A program made the translations under genes and the position numbers. DNA of 64,000 bases from Bdellovibrio sp. (GTDB taxonomy: Bacteria > Bdellovibrionota > Bdellovibrionia > Bdellovibrionales > Bdellovibrionaceae), in contig JACMRL010000025.1 of the NCBI GenBank assembly GCA_014376435.1, positions 62,001 to 126,000 on the forward strand, in the 5' to 3' direction. Below, in pieces: positions 54,127 to 61,751 of this stretch (position 1 is its first letter; every line of letters starts with the position of its first letter). The notes below the pieces were generated by a model. That model searched no databases and was not told the DNA's origin. It saw nothing but the letters and a program-made list of their open reading frames with translations.

Positions 54127-54882
54127 ATGCCTCAAGAAAATAATGTGACTTTTTCGCAGCTTTTTGAACAAGGACTTGCTTCGCAGCAACAAAAAAACTG
54201 GGATGCAGCGCTCGACTCTTATCAGCAAGCACTAGACAAAGGTCTTAAAGATATGAATCCAAACCAAGCCTCTGCCATTTATCATAACATGTCGACCGTG
54301 GCGTTTGAAAAAGCCGATTTTTTAAAAGCTTACGTTTGGTCAAAAAAGGCTGTGGCATTGAACCCGAGTAATAAAATTGCGGGGCAATCTTTAGAACAAC
54401 ATTCGAAAAAATTTGAAGTTCCCCAACTGGCTCATCAAATTTCGAGTTACGAAAATTTAAAAAGTGCTTTACGACTTACCTCGATTGATTTTTTATCGAT
54501 TTTAACTCTGGTTTTATTTTCAATCACTTTAATGTTTACTTTTAAAAACCTTATCCTTAGCAAAAAAAACGCGGTTGAAAATTTACCTCGTCGTGGATTT
54601 TCATGGGTTGCTTTTGTTTTAGGTTTAGCAACTTTTGTAACTTTATTTTCGACAATTATTTTATGGAACGATGAACTAACATTACGCGGACTGATCATTG
54701 CCGATAAAACGGCCGTCCAAACGGCTCCGGGCGAGAATAAACCCGTGATTTTTGAAGTTCAACCTGGCATTGAAGTCGAAGTCATCCAAAGCCAAGCTGA
54801 TTACGTTCAAGTTCGTTACCCTGGAGCTTTTTCAGGCTGGATTCCTAAAAAAAGCATCGAAGTACTGTCGATTGCTCAATAA
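54127..54882 (+). CDS. TPR-SH3 membrane protein, BatE-like
   Basis: About 251 residues from ATG 54127. An N-terminal TPR region (SQLFEQGLASQQQKNWDAAL, then YHNMSTVAFEKADFLKAYVW, about 10-90) is followed by two membrane segments (LSILTLVLFSITLMF; WVAFVLGLATFVTLFSTIIL) and a C-terminal SH3-like domain (VQTAPGENKPVIFEVQPGIE and VQVRYPGAFSGWIPKKSIE). This order resembles BatE of the Bat aerotolerance group, though no other bat gene is nearby. The longer ORF from 54040 adds 29 residues that overlap the promoter. Confidence 0.65.
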   Translation: MPQENNVTFSQLFEQGLASQQQKNWDAALDSYQQALDKGLKDMNPNQASAIYHNMSTVAFEKADFLKAYVWSKKAVALNPSNKIAGQSLEQHSKKFEVPQLAHQISSYENLKSALRLTSIDFLSILTLVLFSITLMFTFKNLILSKKNAVENLPRRGFSWVAFVLGLATFVTLFSTIILWNDELTLRGLIIADKTAVQTAPGENKPVIFEVQPGIEVEVIQSQADYVQVRYPGAFSGWIPKKSIEVLSIAQ

Positions 54883-54948
54883 CTGATTTGTCGCTAGTCA
54901 AGTTAGCACATTTCGACCCGATATTTCAGCAACCCTATGCGAAAATTT

Positions 54949-54977
54949 TTGACATCAAACAGGCATTCGGGTCTTAT
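54949..54977 (+). promoter_or_regulatory. Promoter of bamD
   Basis: Perfect -35 TTGACA (54949-54954), a 17-base spacer, TCTTAT (54972-54977, 4/6). The start of bamD at 54995 has AGGTG six bases upstream, so unlike the leaderless group this gene has a short leader with a ribosome site. Confidence 0.5.
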
Positions 54978-54994
54978 CAATTTAGGTGCAAATT

Positions 54995-55735
54995 ATGGTA
55001 AGTAAGAGCTTGAAATTATTATTCATTTTGACAGTTTTTCAATTTTTTGTTGGCTGTGCTTCTGACAATTCAAAAACCGAAACTCCCGAAGGCGCTTTTA
55101 AGTTCGCCAAAGAGTTTGAAGACGCCGATCGTTACGAAATTGCGATTCAAAAATACGCTGACGTAAAAAATAAATTTCCTTACAGCTCTTACGCTGTTTT
55201 AGCTGAACTTGCGATTGCCGATGTTCAATATAAACGTGAATCATATGCTGAATCACAAATTGCTTACCAAAATTTTCGCGAACTTCATCCAAAACATGTA
55301 AAAATTGATTTCGTTCTTTACCGCATTGGCATGAGTTACTTTTTACAACTTCCGGATACAATCGATCGAGATTTAAGTTTAGCTCAGGATGCAATTTACA
55401 GCTTCAATGAAGTTATTAAAACTTATCCAAATTCAGAACATCTAAAAGATGCGCGCGAATATCGCGAAAAAGCTTATGTGATGCTGGTTGAAAAAGAACT
55501 TTACGTGGCTGACTTTTATTTCAAACAAAAAAAATATGATTCCGCTTTAACCCGTTATGAAACGGCTTATCGTAAATACCCAGGTTTTGGTTACGACCCA
55601 AAATCCTTACTGGGCGCTAGTCGCGCGGCGGAAAAACTTTCAGACACTAAAAAACAAAAACAATACTCAAGCCTACTTATTTCTAAATTTGGTAACTCAG
55701 ACGAAGCTAAAACAGCCAAGAGCGAGGGACTTTAA
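54995..55735 (+). CDS. bamD: BamD outer-membrane assembly lipoprotein
   Basis: About 246 residues. The lipoprotein signal is SLKLLFILTVFQFFVGCASD (Cys about 21). TPR-type helical repeats follow: EGAFKFAKEFEDADRYEIAI, PYSSYAVLAELAIADVQYKR, ESQIAYQNFRELHPKHVKID and AQDAIYSFNEVIKTYPNSEH, the BamD/ComL pattern. It works with BamA to insert outer-membrane barrels. ATG 54995 is chosen because AGGTG precedes it; GTG 54986 is part of that site. The stop overlaps the next ATG (TAATG). Confidence 0.9.
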   Translation: MVSKSLKLLFILTVFQFFVGCASDNSKTETPEGAFKFAKEFEDADRYEIAIQKYADVKNKFPYSSYAVLAELAIADVQYKRESYAESQIAYQNFRELHPKHVKIDFVLYRIGMSYFLQLPDTIDRDLSLAQDAIYSFNEVIKTYPNSEHLKDAREYREKAYVMLVEKELYVADFYFKQKKYDSALTRYETAYRKYPGFGYDPKSLLGASRAAEKLSDTKKQKQYSSLLISKFGNSDEAKTAKSEGL

Positions 55736-56457
55736 TGAAATCGTTTTCTCAGCAGCTGATTGATGAAGCCCGCGTTGCCTTTATCGAAGGTGACTACAAA
55801 ACCGCTGAGCCTTTATTAAATCAACCCACTTTGATTAACTCGCGCAACACAGAGGTTTTTCAAATGCTGGCTACGATCTATTATGATCAAGGCAAATTTA
55901 ATAAAGCGATTAAAACTTTTAAACGTGCTTTAGAAATTGACCCTGGCTACACAGACGCGGCCGTAGGTCTTTCAATTATTTTAAACGACATTGGCCGTTA
56001 CGATGACGCTAAAAAAGTTTTTGAAGACGCCAAGGCCTTACTTGATTCTAAAAAACAATCTACAGAGCCAAACGTAAACGAAAAGTTTGCGTCTAAACAT
56101 GCCGAACTTGCTGACCTTTATTTACAACATAAACGCTACAGCGAATCGATCGAGCAATACACGAAGGCGCAGCAACTATCTGAGAAAAAAGCTGACTACG
56201 CCGTTCGTATTGCCGAATGCTATGTACAGGCCGGCCAAAAAGATAAAGCGATTAAAGAGCTTAAAGCGATCTTGCAAACAGATCCGAAGCTAATCACGCC
56301 TCGACTGAAGCTGGGTTTAATTTTATACAACGGTCATCATATTGCCGAAGCGGTCGACCAATGGGAGAATATCCTACGCTACGACGCAAAAAACCAAGAA
56401 GCACTTCGCTACTTGAAAATGGCGCAAGCCGCAGGCGTTACGACTCTTTCACTTTAA
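55735..56457 (+). CDS. TPR-repeat protein
   Basis: 240 residues with about six TPR units: ARVAFIEGDYKTAEPLLNQP, VFQMLATIYYDQGKFNKAIK, AAVGLSIILNDIGRYDDAKK, HAELADLYLQHKRYSESIEQ, VRIAECYVQAGQKDKAIKEL and LKLGLILYNGHHIAEAVDQW. No signal peptide, so cytosolic. It probably serves as a protein-binding scaffold; the partner is unknown. The start overlaps the bamD stop, so it is co-translated with it. Confidence 0.75.
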   Translation: MKSFSQQLIDEARVAFIEGDYKTAEPLLNQPTLINSRNTEVFQMLATIYYDQGKFNKAIKTFKRALEIDPGYTDAAVGLSIILNDIGRYDDAKKVFEDAKALLDSKKQSTEPNVNEKFASKHAELADLYLQHKRYSESIEQYTKAQQLSEKKADYAVRIAECYVQAGQKDKAIKELKAILQTDPKLITPRLKLGLILYNGHHIAEAVDQWENILRYDAKNQEALRYLKMAQAAGVTTLSL

Positions 56458-56475
56458 GATTTAAAAGGAATTGAA

Positions 56476-56994
56476 ATGGCACAAATTAAAGACGAAATGA
56501 CATCTTTCTTATCTAAAGACGATATTGCAAAACTAGTTTCAAAATTAGCGACGCAAATTGAAAACGACTATGAAGGTAAAGAAATTATTTTCATCTGCCC
56601 GCTGCGCGGATCCATGCATTTCACCGCTGACCTCATGAGAAAAGTTGGATTGATGCAACAAGTAGATTTCGTCTATCTGCAATCAACTGAAAAAGGCGGA
56701 GCCATCCGCATGACGAAAGATATTTCAATTAACATCGCCCACAAACACGTAATCATCGTTGAAGAAGTGATTGATACAGCTCGTACACTTAGCTTTTTAC
56801 AGAGCCGTTTATTAGCTTCAAACCCGGCTTCACTTAAAATCGTAACTTTATTAGATAAGCCCGCCCGTCGCGAACTTCCAATTCGTGCAGACTACATTGG
56901 TAAAACCATCGAAGATCGCTACGTGATTGGTTATGGTATGGATTCAGAAGAAATGGGTCGTAACTACGCTGATATCTACGTTCTGAAGAACTAG
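56476..56994 (+). CDS. hpt: Hypoxanthine/purine phosphoribosyltransferase
   Basis: 172 residues. The type I PRTase PRPP loop is VIIVEEVIDTARTLSFLQ (about 95-112), where the usual VEDIIDTGxT reads VEEVIDTART: the second acidic residue is Glu and Gly is Ala. The N-terminal IIFICPLRGSMHFTADLM matches the usual lrGg region, and PIRADYIGKTIEDRYVIGYG (about 135-154) is the purine-binding region. It salvages hypoxanthine or guanine to nucleotides. AAGGA precedes the start. A GC-rich repeat array follows its stop. Confidence 0.85.
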   Translation: MAQIKDEMTSFLSKDDIAKLVSKLATQIENDYEGKEIIFICPLRGSMHFTADLMRKVGLMQQVDFVYLQSTEKGGAIRMTKDISINIAHKHVIIVEEVIDTARTLSFLQSRLLASNPASLKIVTLLDKPARRELPIRADYIGKTIEDRYVIGYGMDSEEMGRNYADIYVLKN

Positions 56995-57001
56995 TTGATG
57001 G

Positions 57002-57078
57002 CCTAGCCGGCCGCACCTAGCCGGCCGCACCTAGCCGGCCGCACCTAGCCGGGGGCGCCTAGCCAGCCGCGCCTAGCC
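57002..57078. repeat. 14-bp GC-rich tandem repeat array
   Basis: Units of CCTAGCCGGCCGCA: three identical copies (57002-57015, 57016-57029, 57030-57043), two variants (CCTAGCCGGGGGCG 57044-57057, CCTAGCCAGCCGCG 57058-57071) and a half unit CCTAGCC (57072-57078). It contrasts sharply with the AT-rich surroundings. It begins 8 bases after the hpt stop and its last half unit overlaps the stop codon of the small peptide gene on the other strand. Confidence 0.9.
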
Positions 57079-57150
57079 CATTAAAGCATTAACTACGAAA
57101 AGTGTAATCACACAGACAACATATAATAGTACGAATTGTTTAGGGATCAT
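57073..57150 (-). CDS. 25-residue single-helix membrane peptide
   Basis: ATG at 57150, with GGAGG seven bases upstream, is followed by 25 codons and TAG at 57073-57075. The product begins MIPKQFVLLYVVCVITLFVV and ends NALMG. It is one hydrophobic helix with a single Lys near the N-terminus, the usual form of small bacterial membrane proteins. The strong Shine-Dalgarno is the main evidence. The stop codon lies in the last units of the 14-bp repeat. It is too short for most gene finders. Confidence 0.6.
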   Translation of the reverse strand: MIPKQFVLLYVVCVITLFVVNALMG

Positions 57151-57299
57151 GAAGCTTCCTCCGCCGTGTGAAACATAATTAATTATCAACCTATTTAGAA
57201 TAGTTGAGATCGTTCTGCTCTTCAAATATTCGCATAAAAACGCGCCCAAGGTCGAGATTGTGTTTTTATATGAGATTTCAAATCAAAATAATCGATATT

Positions 57300-57326
57300 T
57301 AAGTTATTCCCGAAAACAGACGATAA
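57300..57326 (+). promoter_or_regulatory. Sigma-28-like promoter before the Tad locus
   Basis: TAAG (57300-57303), 15 bases, then GACGATAA (57319-57326). The FliA consensus is TAAA-N15-GCCGATAA, so 10 of 12 positions match with exact spacing. It ends 25 bases before the pilin ATG, and a strong AAAGGGGGA lies between. The rest of the 57151-57351 stretch is AT-rich with nothing else recognised. Confidence 0.4.
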
Positions 57327-57351
57327 GAATTCATAATCCAAAGGGGGATCT

Positions 57352-57558
57352 ATGAAAGTTCTATCCAATTTACGTAATCGCTTACGCAAAAATCTTTTAA
57401 AAAATCAAAGCGGACAAGGTGCTACCGAGTACATTTTGTTACTTGTTGTCGTTGTTGGTTTAGTAATGGCGTTTGGACCAAAAATTAAAAAAACAATGAG
57501 CGATAAAATGGCCGATTTAGACACAAGCATTCAAGGCGTTAAGGCTACAGAAAACTAA
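57352..57558 (+). CDS. flp: Flp-type IVb pilin
   Basis: 68-residue prepilin. The leader ends at Gly21 and the mature protein begins QGATEYILLLVVVVG, with Glu at +5 and Tyr at +6 as in Flp pilins, then a short polar tail. It is cleaved by a TadV/CpaA prepilin peptidase (not in this window) and polymerised by the Tad machinery. It has the strongest Shine-Dalgarno of the region (AAAGGGGGA). It is the major pilin candidate and heads the operon. Confidence 0.9.
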   Translation: MKVLSNLRNRLRKNLLKNQSGQGATEYILLLVVVVGLVMAFGPKIKKTMSDKMADLDTSIQGVKATEN

Positions 57559-57561
57559 TTT

Positions 57562-57771
57562 ATGACCCTCGAATACGTACTCCTCATGGTTGTTGGCGGC
57601 GTTTTATTTATGTCCGTCTTAATCAAAGCTCCTAAAAAAGGTTTTGAACAAGGCGGGGTACGGCTTGCTGCAAGAGTTGAAACACAAATTGCTACGGGAT
57701 CAGGTTTTAAGCCATTCCCGAGCGGAGCCAGTGATGAAGACAAACGAGTTCCATGGATTGATAAAGAATAA
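57562..57771 (+). CDS. Pilin-like protein lacking a leader peptide
   Basis: 69 residues beginning MTLEYVLLMVVGGVLFMSVL. The sequence looks like a pilin helix that starts directly at the mature end, with Glu-Tyr at positions 4-5 and no basic leader or cleavage Gly. An in-frame stop lies just before it, three bases after the flp stop, so a longer start is impossible. No Shine-Dalgarno; translation would be coupled to flp. It could be a minor pilin that needs no processing, or a decaying duplicate. It overlaps the next gene by 38 bases. Confidence 0.55.
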   Translation: MTLEYVLLMVVGGVLFMSVLIKAPKKGFEQGGVRLAARVETQIATGSGFKPFPSGASDEDKRVPWIDKE

Positions 57772-58030
57772 GCGCGGACAGTTTGCCATCGAGGCAGTGC
57801 TGTTGATGACTGTTCTTGTGGGTGCATTTATTGCGCTTACCAAAGAAGCTCGTGATCGAAAAGTACTTCAAAACTTAACGGCTGAACCGTTGACCCGCCT
57901 TGCGACAATGGCAGGCTATGGTACTTGGAAAGAAGCTTGTTCAGCTCAAGGAAAATCAAACAAAGAAACTTTGGGTAAATGCCACCCTAACTCAATTCAT
58001 CGCTCATTAAGTTCGGATCCTTCACAATGA
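57734..58030 (+). CDS. Tad minor pilin / pseudopilin
   Basis: 98 residues. The leader MKTNEFHGLIKNKRG is cut before QFAIEAVLLMTVLVGAFIAL, with Glu at +5. The C-terminal part has two Cys (CSAQG, KCHP). ATG 57734 has CGGAG eight bases upstream. The ORF extends to 57644 in another frame over the preceding gene, which is unlikely. It overlaps the genes on both sides. Confidence 0.7.
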   Translation: MKTNEFHGLIKNKRGQFAIEAVLLMTVLVGAFIALTKEARDRKVLQNLTAEPLTRLATMAGYGTWKEACSAQGKSNKETLGKCHPNSIHRSLSSDPSQ

Positions 58031-58713
58031 AGTTAACTATTAATAAAACTAAACCATCGATGCTTCGTTCTAATTCAGGTTTTATTATCGCTGACTTTTT
58101 ATTTTCATTTGTATTAGTCATCGGCATCGGAATGATAATTTTTGCTTTAACTTTTTCTTTAGCTATGGTTGAAGTTGCGCAGTACATCGTTTGGTCAAGC
58201 GCGCGTAATTTTGCTGCAGCCAATACTACAGAATGGAGTGGCTCACTTCAGGCTGGAACAAAATTTAAAAATTTAAGTAGCCAATTTCCTTTATTAACAG
58301 ATTCGAATTTATTTTCTCTACCATTTAATACTTTTAGAGCAGGTGACCTAGCAAAAGTCGATTCTGACTTTGCCGGGAAAATTCCTGGTGGTGATATCGG
58401 CAATTCAGATCCAACCGGCGAACAACGTCAGCCTTGGATTGGCGCTAGTGCTAAAATTAATTTGAAAATGTTTAATGGTTTACAAATTCCTTTCTTGGGA
58501 AAAGCGAGTGATAAGCCGATTGAATTTCCTATTCGCGCGTTTGTTATTCGTAGCCCCAGTAAAGAAGATTGCACTAATTTTTATAAATACGAAAATCGCT
58601 TTGTAAAAGGAATCAAGGCAATCGCTGATTTTGCAGAAATGAACTCAAATCTTTTAAATCCGCCAACCGATGAAGCCACTGCGTATGCAGTTCAGGAAGA
58701 CAACGGATGTTAA
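58027..58713 (+). CDS. TadE-like pseudopilin
   Basis: 228 residues. After a 18-residue leader ending SNSG, the mature protein starts FIIADFLFSFVLVIGIGMII, with Asp instead of Glu at +5, and a long periplasmic part with two Cys near the end (EDCTNF and DNGC). It resembles TadE/TadF pseudopilins, which prime or cap the pilus. Overlaps of 4 and 7 bases with its neighbours show operon membership. Confidence 0.7.
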   Translation: MKLTINKTKPSMLRSNSGFIIADFLFSFVLVIGIGMIIFALTFSLAMVEVAQYIVWSSARNFAAANTTEWSGSLQAGTKFKNLSSQFPLLTDSNLFSLPFNTFRAGDLAKVDSDFAGKIPGGDIGNSDPTGEQRQPWIGASAKINLKMFNGLQIPFLGKASDKPIEFPIRAFVIRSPSKEDCTNFYKYENRFVKGIKAIADFAEMNSNLLNPPTDEATAYAVQEDNGC

Positions 58714-59261
58714 AATTTAAAAAAACGAATAGAAAATTTAAAAAGTCCGAGGAAGGCATGGCGATTATCGAAGCTATCCCCGTTCTTTTTTTATTAGTCG
58801 TTGTATTTAATTTTTCATTAGGATTTTTCGGCGCCGTTCATTCAGGTATTTTGAACTCGATGGCTTCATATAATTACACTTTGGAAACTTTCAGGTTTAA
58901 ATCTAACTTGATGTACTTTCGTCCCGGTGGCGGCGTTACGCATTATTTAAAGTCTAGTAATCGCATTCACGGTACAACTCAAGAAGGTAGTGTGGCGCCG
59001 ACGGGTCGTGAAGATAAAAACAAGTGGCCCGCAACGATCCGTGGAATCACTTTAAATTATAGTAAAGACGATGCCAAACGCAGCCTGGCGAGTGCTGGAG
59101 TTGAAAGTAAGCGTGAGTATGCGGGTCGGAAAAGTTCGTCGAATGTTTGGTTTGCGAATTCGGATTATAAACCTGCCGAAGGAAATTCAATACAAACGCC
59201 TAGGATTTGGATCAAGACCGTTTATGGAATCTGTTTAAATGCCGATTGTGGTGGAGAGTAG
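58707..59261 (+). CDS. TadE/TadF-like pseudopilin
   Basis: 184 residues. Leader ending EEG, then MAIIEAIPVLFLLVVVFNFS with Glu at +5, followed by a polar domain ending in CLNADCGGE. The leader is Lys-rich. It is the fourth pilin-like product in the cluster. The start overlaps the previous gene by 7 bases. Confidence 0.7.
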   Translation: MLKFKKTNRKFKKSEEGMAIIEAIPVLFLLVVVFNFSLGFFGAVHSGILNSMASYNYTLETFRFKSNLMYFRPGGGVTHYLKSSNRIHGTTQEGSVAPTGREDKNKWPATIRGITLNYSKDDAKRSLASAGVESKREYAGRKSSSNVWFANSDYKPAEGNSIQTPRIWIKTVYGICLNADCGGE

Positions 59262-59270
59262 GAGTTCAAA

Positions 59271-60107
59271 ATGGGACCAAACGAATCAAGAAATTTATGG
59301 ATCTCAATCGGCGCAGGGGTTTTTGCAACCTTTATGCTATATTCGTATTCGCAAGAGAAAAAAGCCGACATGGAAAAAGTTGCAGGCGATAAAGTAAGAG
59401 TGGTTGTGGCAAAATCTGATATTCGCGAAATGGATACCATTTACGACGACGTTCTAGAAGTTGTCGAAAAAAATCGTGCTGATGTTGAGCCTGATTATTA
59501 TTCTTCTATCCCGGAAGTCATTGGTGGCGTAGCCGCAATTCCGATTAAGCAAAGACAAACGATTACTAAAAATAAGGTTTTAGAGCCGGGACCTGAAACC
59601 GGAATGGCAATTCAAGTTTCCCCGAATAAAAGAGCGGTGACGATTCCGGTATCTGATGATCGTGCGAATGCCCGTCTGATTCGTCCGGGTGACCGAGTAG
59701 ATATTATGGCCATTATTGATTCAGGAAAAGGTGTTGCTGCAAAACGTGAAGTAAGCGTAATTATGCAAGACGTAGTTATTTTGGCAACTGGCGTGAATGT
59801 GCACAACAATTTACCTAGAACAATCGAGCGTGACCCGTCTGGAAAACAACTTGTGCAAACAACTTTAACCGGCGATACAAAATATTCTACGATTACGATT
59901 GAAGCCGATGTTCAACAGGCGCAAGATTTAGTTTATTTGGTATCAGCTAATTCAAGCAGTTTATATTTTCTGTTACGTAATCCAAATGACCGTAAAATTA
60001 TTCCGCGTATGACGGCGTCTTCCTCTGAGACAATCCAAAGCAAGACTTCAGTCCCGTCTAGTGGTTATTATGTTCCACCAGTTCAGAATGGCAATCCGGG
60101 CCGTTAG
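59271..60107 (+). CDS. cpaB: CpaB/RcpC Tad pilus assembly protein
   Basis: 278 residues with an N-terminal membrane segment (LWISIGAGVFATFMLYSYSQ). The SAF domain follows (VRVVVAKSDIREMDTIYDDV, about 43-62, and VIGGVAAIPIKQRQTITKNK), then the RcpC region (AVTIPVSDDRANARLIRPGD, about 125-144, and VDIMAIIDSGKG). It is a periplasmic partner of the secretin in Flp pilus export. It lies 10 bases after the last pseudopilin gene and 20 before the secretin. Confidence 0.9.
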   Translation: MGPNESRNLWISIGAGVFATFMLYSYSQEKKADMEKVAGDKVRVVVAKSDIREMDTIYDDVLEVVEKNRADVEPDYYSSIPEVIGGVAAIPIKQRQTITKNKVLEPGPETGMAIQVSPNKRAVTIPVSDDRANARLIRPGDRVDIMAIIDSGKGVAAKREVSVIMQDVVILATGVNVHNNLPRTIERDPSGKQLVQTTLTGDTKYSTITIEADVQQAQDLVYLVSANSSSLYFLLRNPNDRKIIPRMTASSSETIQSKTSVPSSGYYVPPVQNGNPGR

Positions 60108-60127
60108 GCTATATACTTAGACCTGGA

Positions 60128-61678
60128 ATGAAACGAAAAGTAATCTACCTACTTTGTATTGTTATTTTTTGTCGTGAGCTTTTAGCTCAACAACCTGCTG
60201 CGAATCCACCGCCTACACCCGCGGCTACAAGTATTGAAACCGCCCCTGAAGAAATTTCGACTGAAAAACCAAATGCGCGACGCATTCGTCGCCATATTAA
60301 TATGGTCATCGGCGTTGAACATGACGAAGAACTTTTAATTCCAAATATTGAAACAACAATTAAGGGCCGCACTGATTTTTTCGACATCAAAAGAATCAAG
60401 GGCACCGATTTTTTTAGAATTAGTCCTAAAAAAGTTGGTAACGGCATTGCCACAATCAACAACAAAAAAACGGGTCAAATCTTAGTTGAACTTCGTTTTG
60501 ATATTCGCGATGACTCGATTGAAAAAACCATGCGTGAAGTTCAATCTTTATTGGGTGATATCGAAGGCATCGAATTTAAAATTGTTAACAACATTATTTT
60601 AATCGATGGTTATGCAATTTTGCCGCGTGATTTAGTGCGCATTGCCCAGGTTATTAAAAACTTTGGTCCTGATAAAGTTAAATCCTTAGCAACCTTAAGC
60701 CCGATTGCCCGTAAAAAAATTGCGGAATATATTTCTAGAGATGTAAATAACCCAGATGTGCAAATTACGGCCGTAGGTGATTATTTAAAACTTGAAGGTG
60801 TTGTTAATAATAAAGAAGAAAAAGACCGAATTAATTCAATCGTTGAATTGTATATGCCCGATCTAGTGATCGACGTAGCCCCAGATACAGAACATATTAA
60901 AATTTTGGGCCGTAAAAATGGCGGCCAGATTAGTAGTTTGGTTATTAATTTAATTACCGTTAAAAAAGACGAAGACAAAGTTGACCCCCCACCAAAAATG
61001 ATTCAGGTTGTAGCCCACTTTGTTGAATTCAATAGCGGTTACTCAAAAGGTTTTGATTTTAACTTTTCTCCTTCGTTAGGAGCTATTGATGGGCCGTCTC
61101 GCGGACCGACTTCAACGTTAGGTGAAACAGCGCAAATTTTGAATAACCTTTTGCCTAAATTAAAATGGGCAAAGTATCACGGTTTTGCGAAGGTTTTAGA
61201 TACGGCATCAATTTTAATTCAAGATGGCTCTTTTGGTAATATTACTAGAAAGGTGAGATTAGCCGTTGGATACAAAGATTCTGCTAACGGCGGCAAAGAA
61301 GCTATCACACAAGAAGCTGGCGTCACACTTAAGTTAACTCCAAGAATTAAATCTGAGCGTTCGGGATTAGTCTTGCTTGAGAATTTAACTGTTAACGTGA
61401 GTGATACCAATGAAAATTCCAACAATGATACAACGATCAACACCCAAATCAGCGTGCGCGACCGTCAAAGCGCAGCGTTCGGCGGCTTGATTAAAAAGCA
61501 AACCAGCAATAGCTTTGGTAATTCACCAGATACGAAAGACGCCATTTTTACTCTGCGTCAGGGTAAGAACTATTCTCGTAAAGATTCTCAGTTTGTGGTG
61601 TTCATCACCCCGATTATCAAATCGTCGGCTAGTGCAGGCTCTGAGCAAGTTAAAAAGAAATTCAGATTACGCGAATAA
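60128..61678 (+). CDS. cpaC: CpaC/RcpA Tad secretin
   Basis: 516 residues with a signal peptide (VIYLLCIVIFCRELLAQQ). An N-terminal pilus-assembly N domain and BON-like segments (VQITAVGDYLKLEGVVNNKE, about 215-234) precede the secretin domain: GFAKVLDTASILIQDGSFGN (about 356-375), GVTLKLTPRI, and SAAFGGLIKKQTSN. It ends with SQFVVFITPIIKSSAS, typical of secretins. It forms the outer-membrane pore for the Flp pilus. A small hairpin (GTCTC/GAGAC) lies in the 73-base gap before the next gene. Confidence 0.9.
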   Translation: MKRKVIYLLCIVIFCRELLAQQPAANPPPTPAATSIETAPEEISTEKPNARRIRRHINMVIGVEHDEELLIPNIETTIKGRTDFFDIKRIKGTDFFRISPKKVGNGIATINNKKTGQILVELRFDIRDDSIEKTMREVQSLLGDIEGIEFKIVNNIILIDGYAILPRDLVRIAQVIKNFGPDKVKSLATLSPIARKKIAEYISRDVNNPDVQITAVGDYLKLEGVVNNKEEKDRINSIVELYMPDLVIDVAPDTEHIKILGRKNGGQISSLVINLITVKKDEDKVDPPPKMIQVVAHFVEFNSGYSKGFDFNFSPSLGAIDGPSRGPTSTLGETAQILNNLLPKLKWAKYHGFAKVLDTASILIQDGSFGNITRKVRLAVGYKDSANGGKEAITQEAGVTLKLTPRIKSERSGLVLLENLTVNVSDTNENSNNDTTINTQISVRDRQSAAFGGLIKKQTSNSFGNSPDTKDAIFTLRQGKNYSRKDSQFVVFITPIIKSSASAGSEQVKKKFRLRE

Positions 61679-61751
61679 TTTGCATCTAACTCACACCTAA
61701 GTCTCGTTTAGAGACAGGTCGTTTCAACCGAGAAGATGACGTGGAGGTCTA

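Noticed and set aside
57002-57078. Tandem repeats as a CRISPR array
   Set aside because: The 14-bp units abut without spacers, and no cas gene is in the window.
61695-61720. Hairpin GTCTC/GAGAC between cpaC and the fusion gene as a terminator
   Set aside because: Only a 5-bp stem with no T-run; the operon probably continues.
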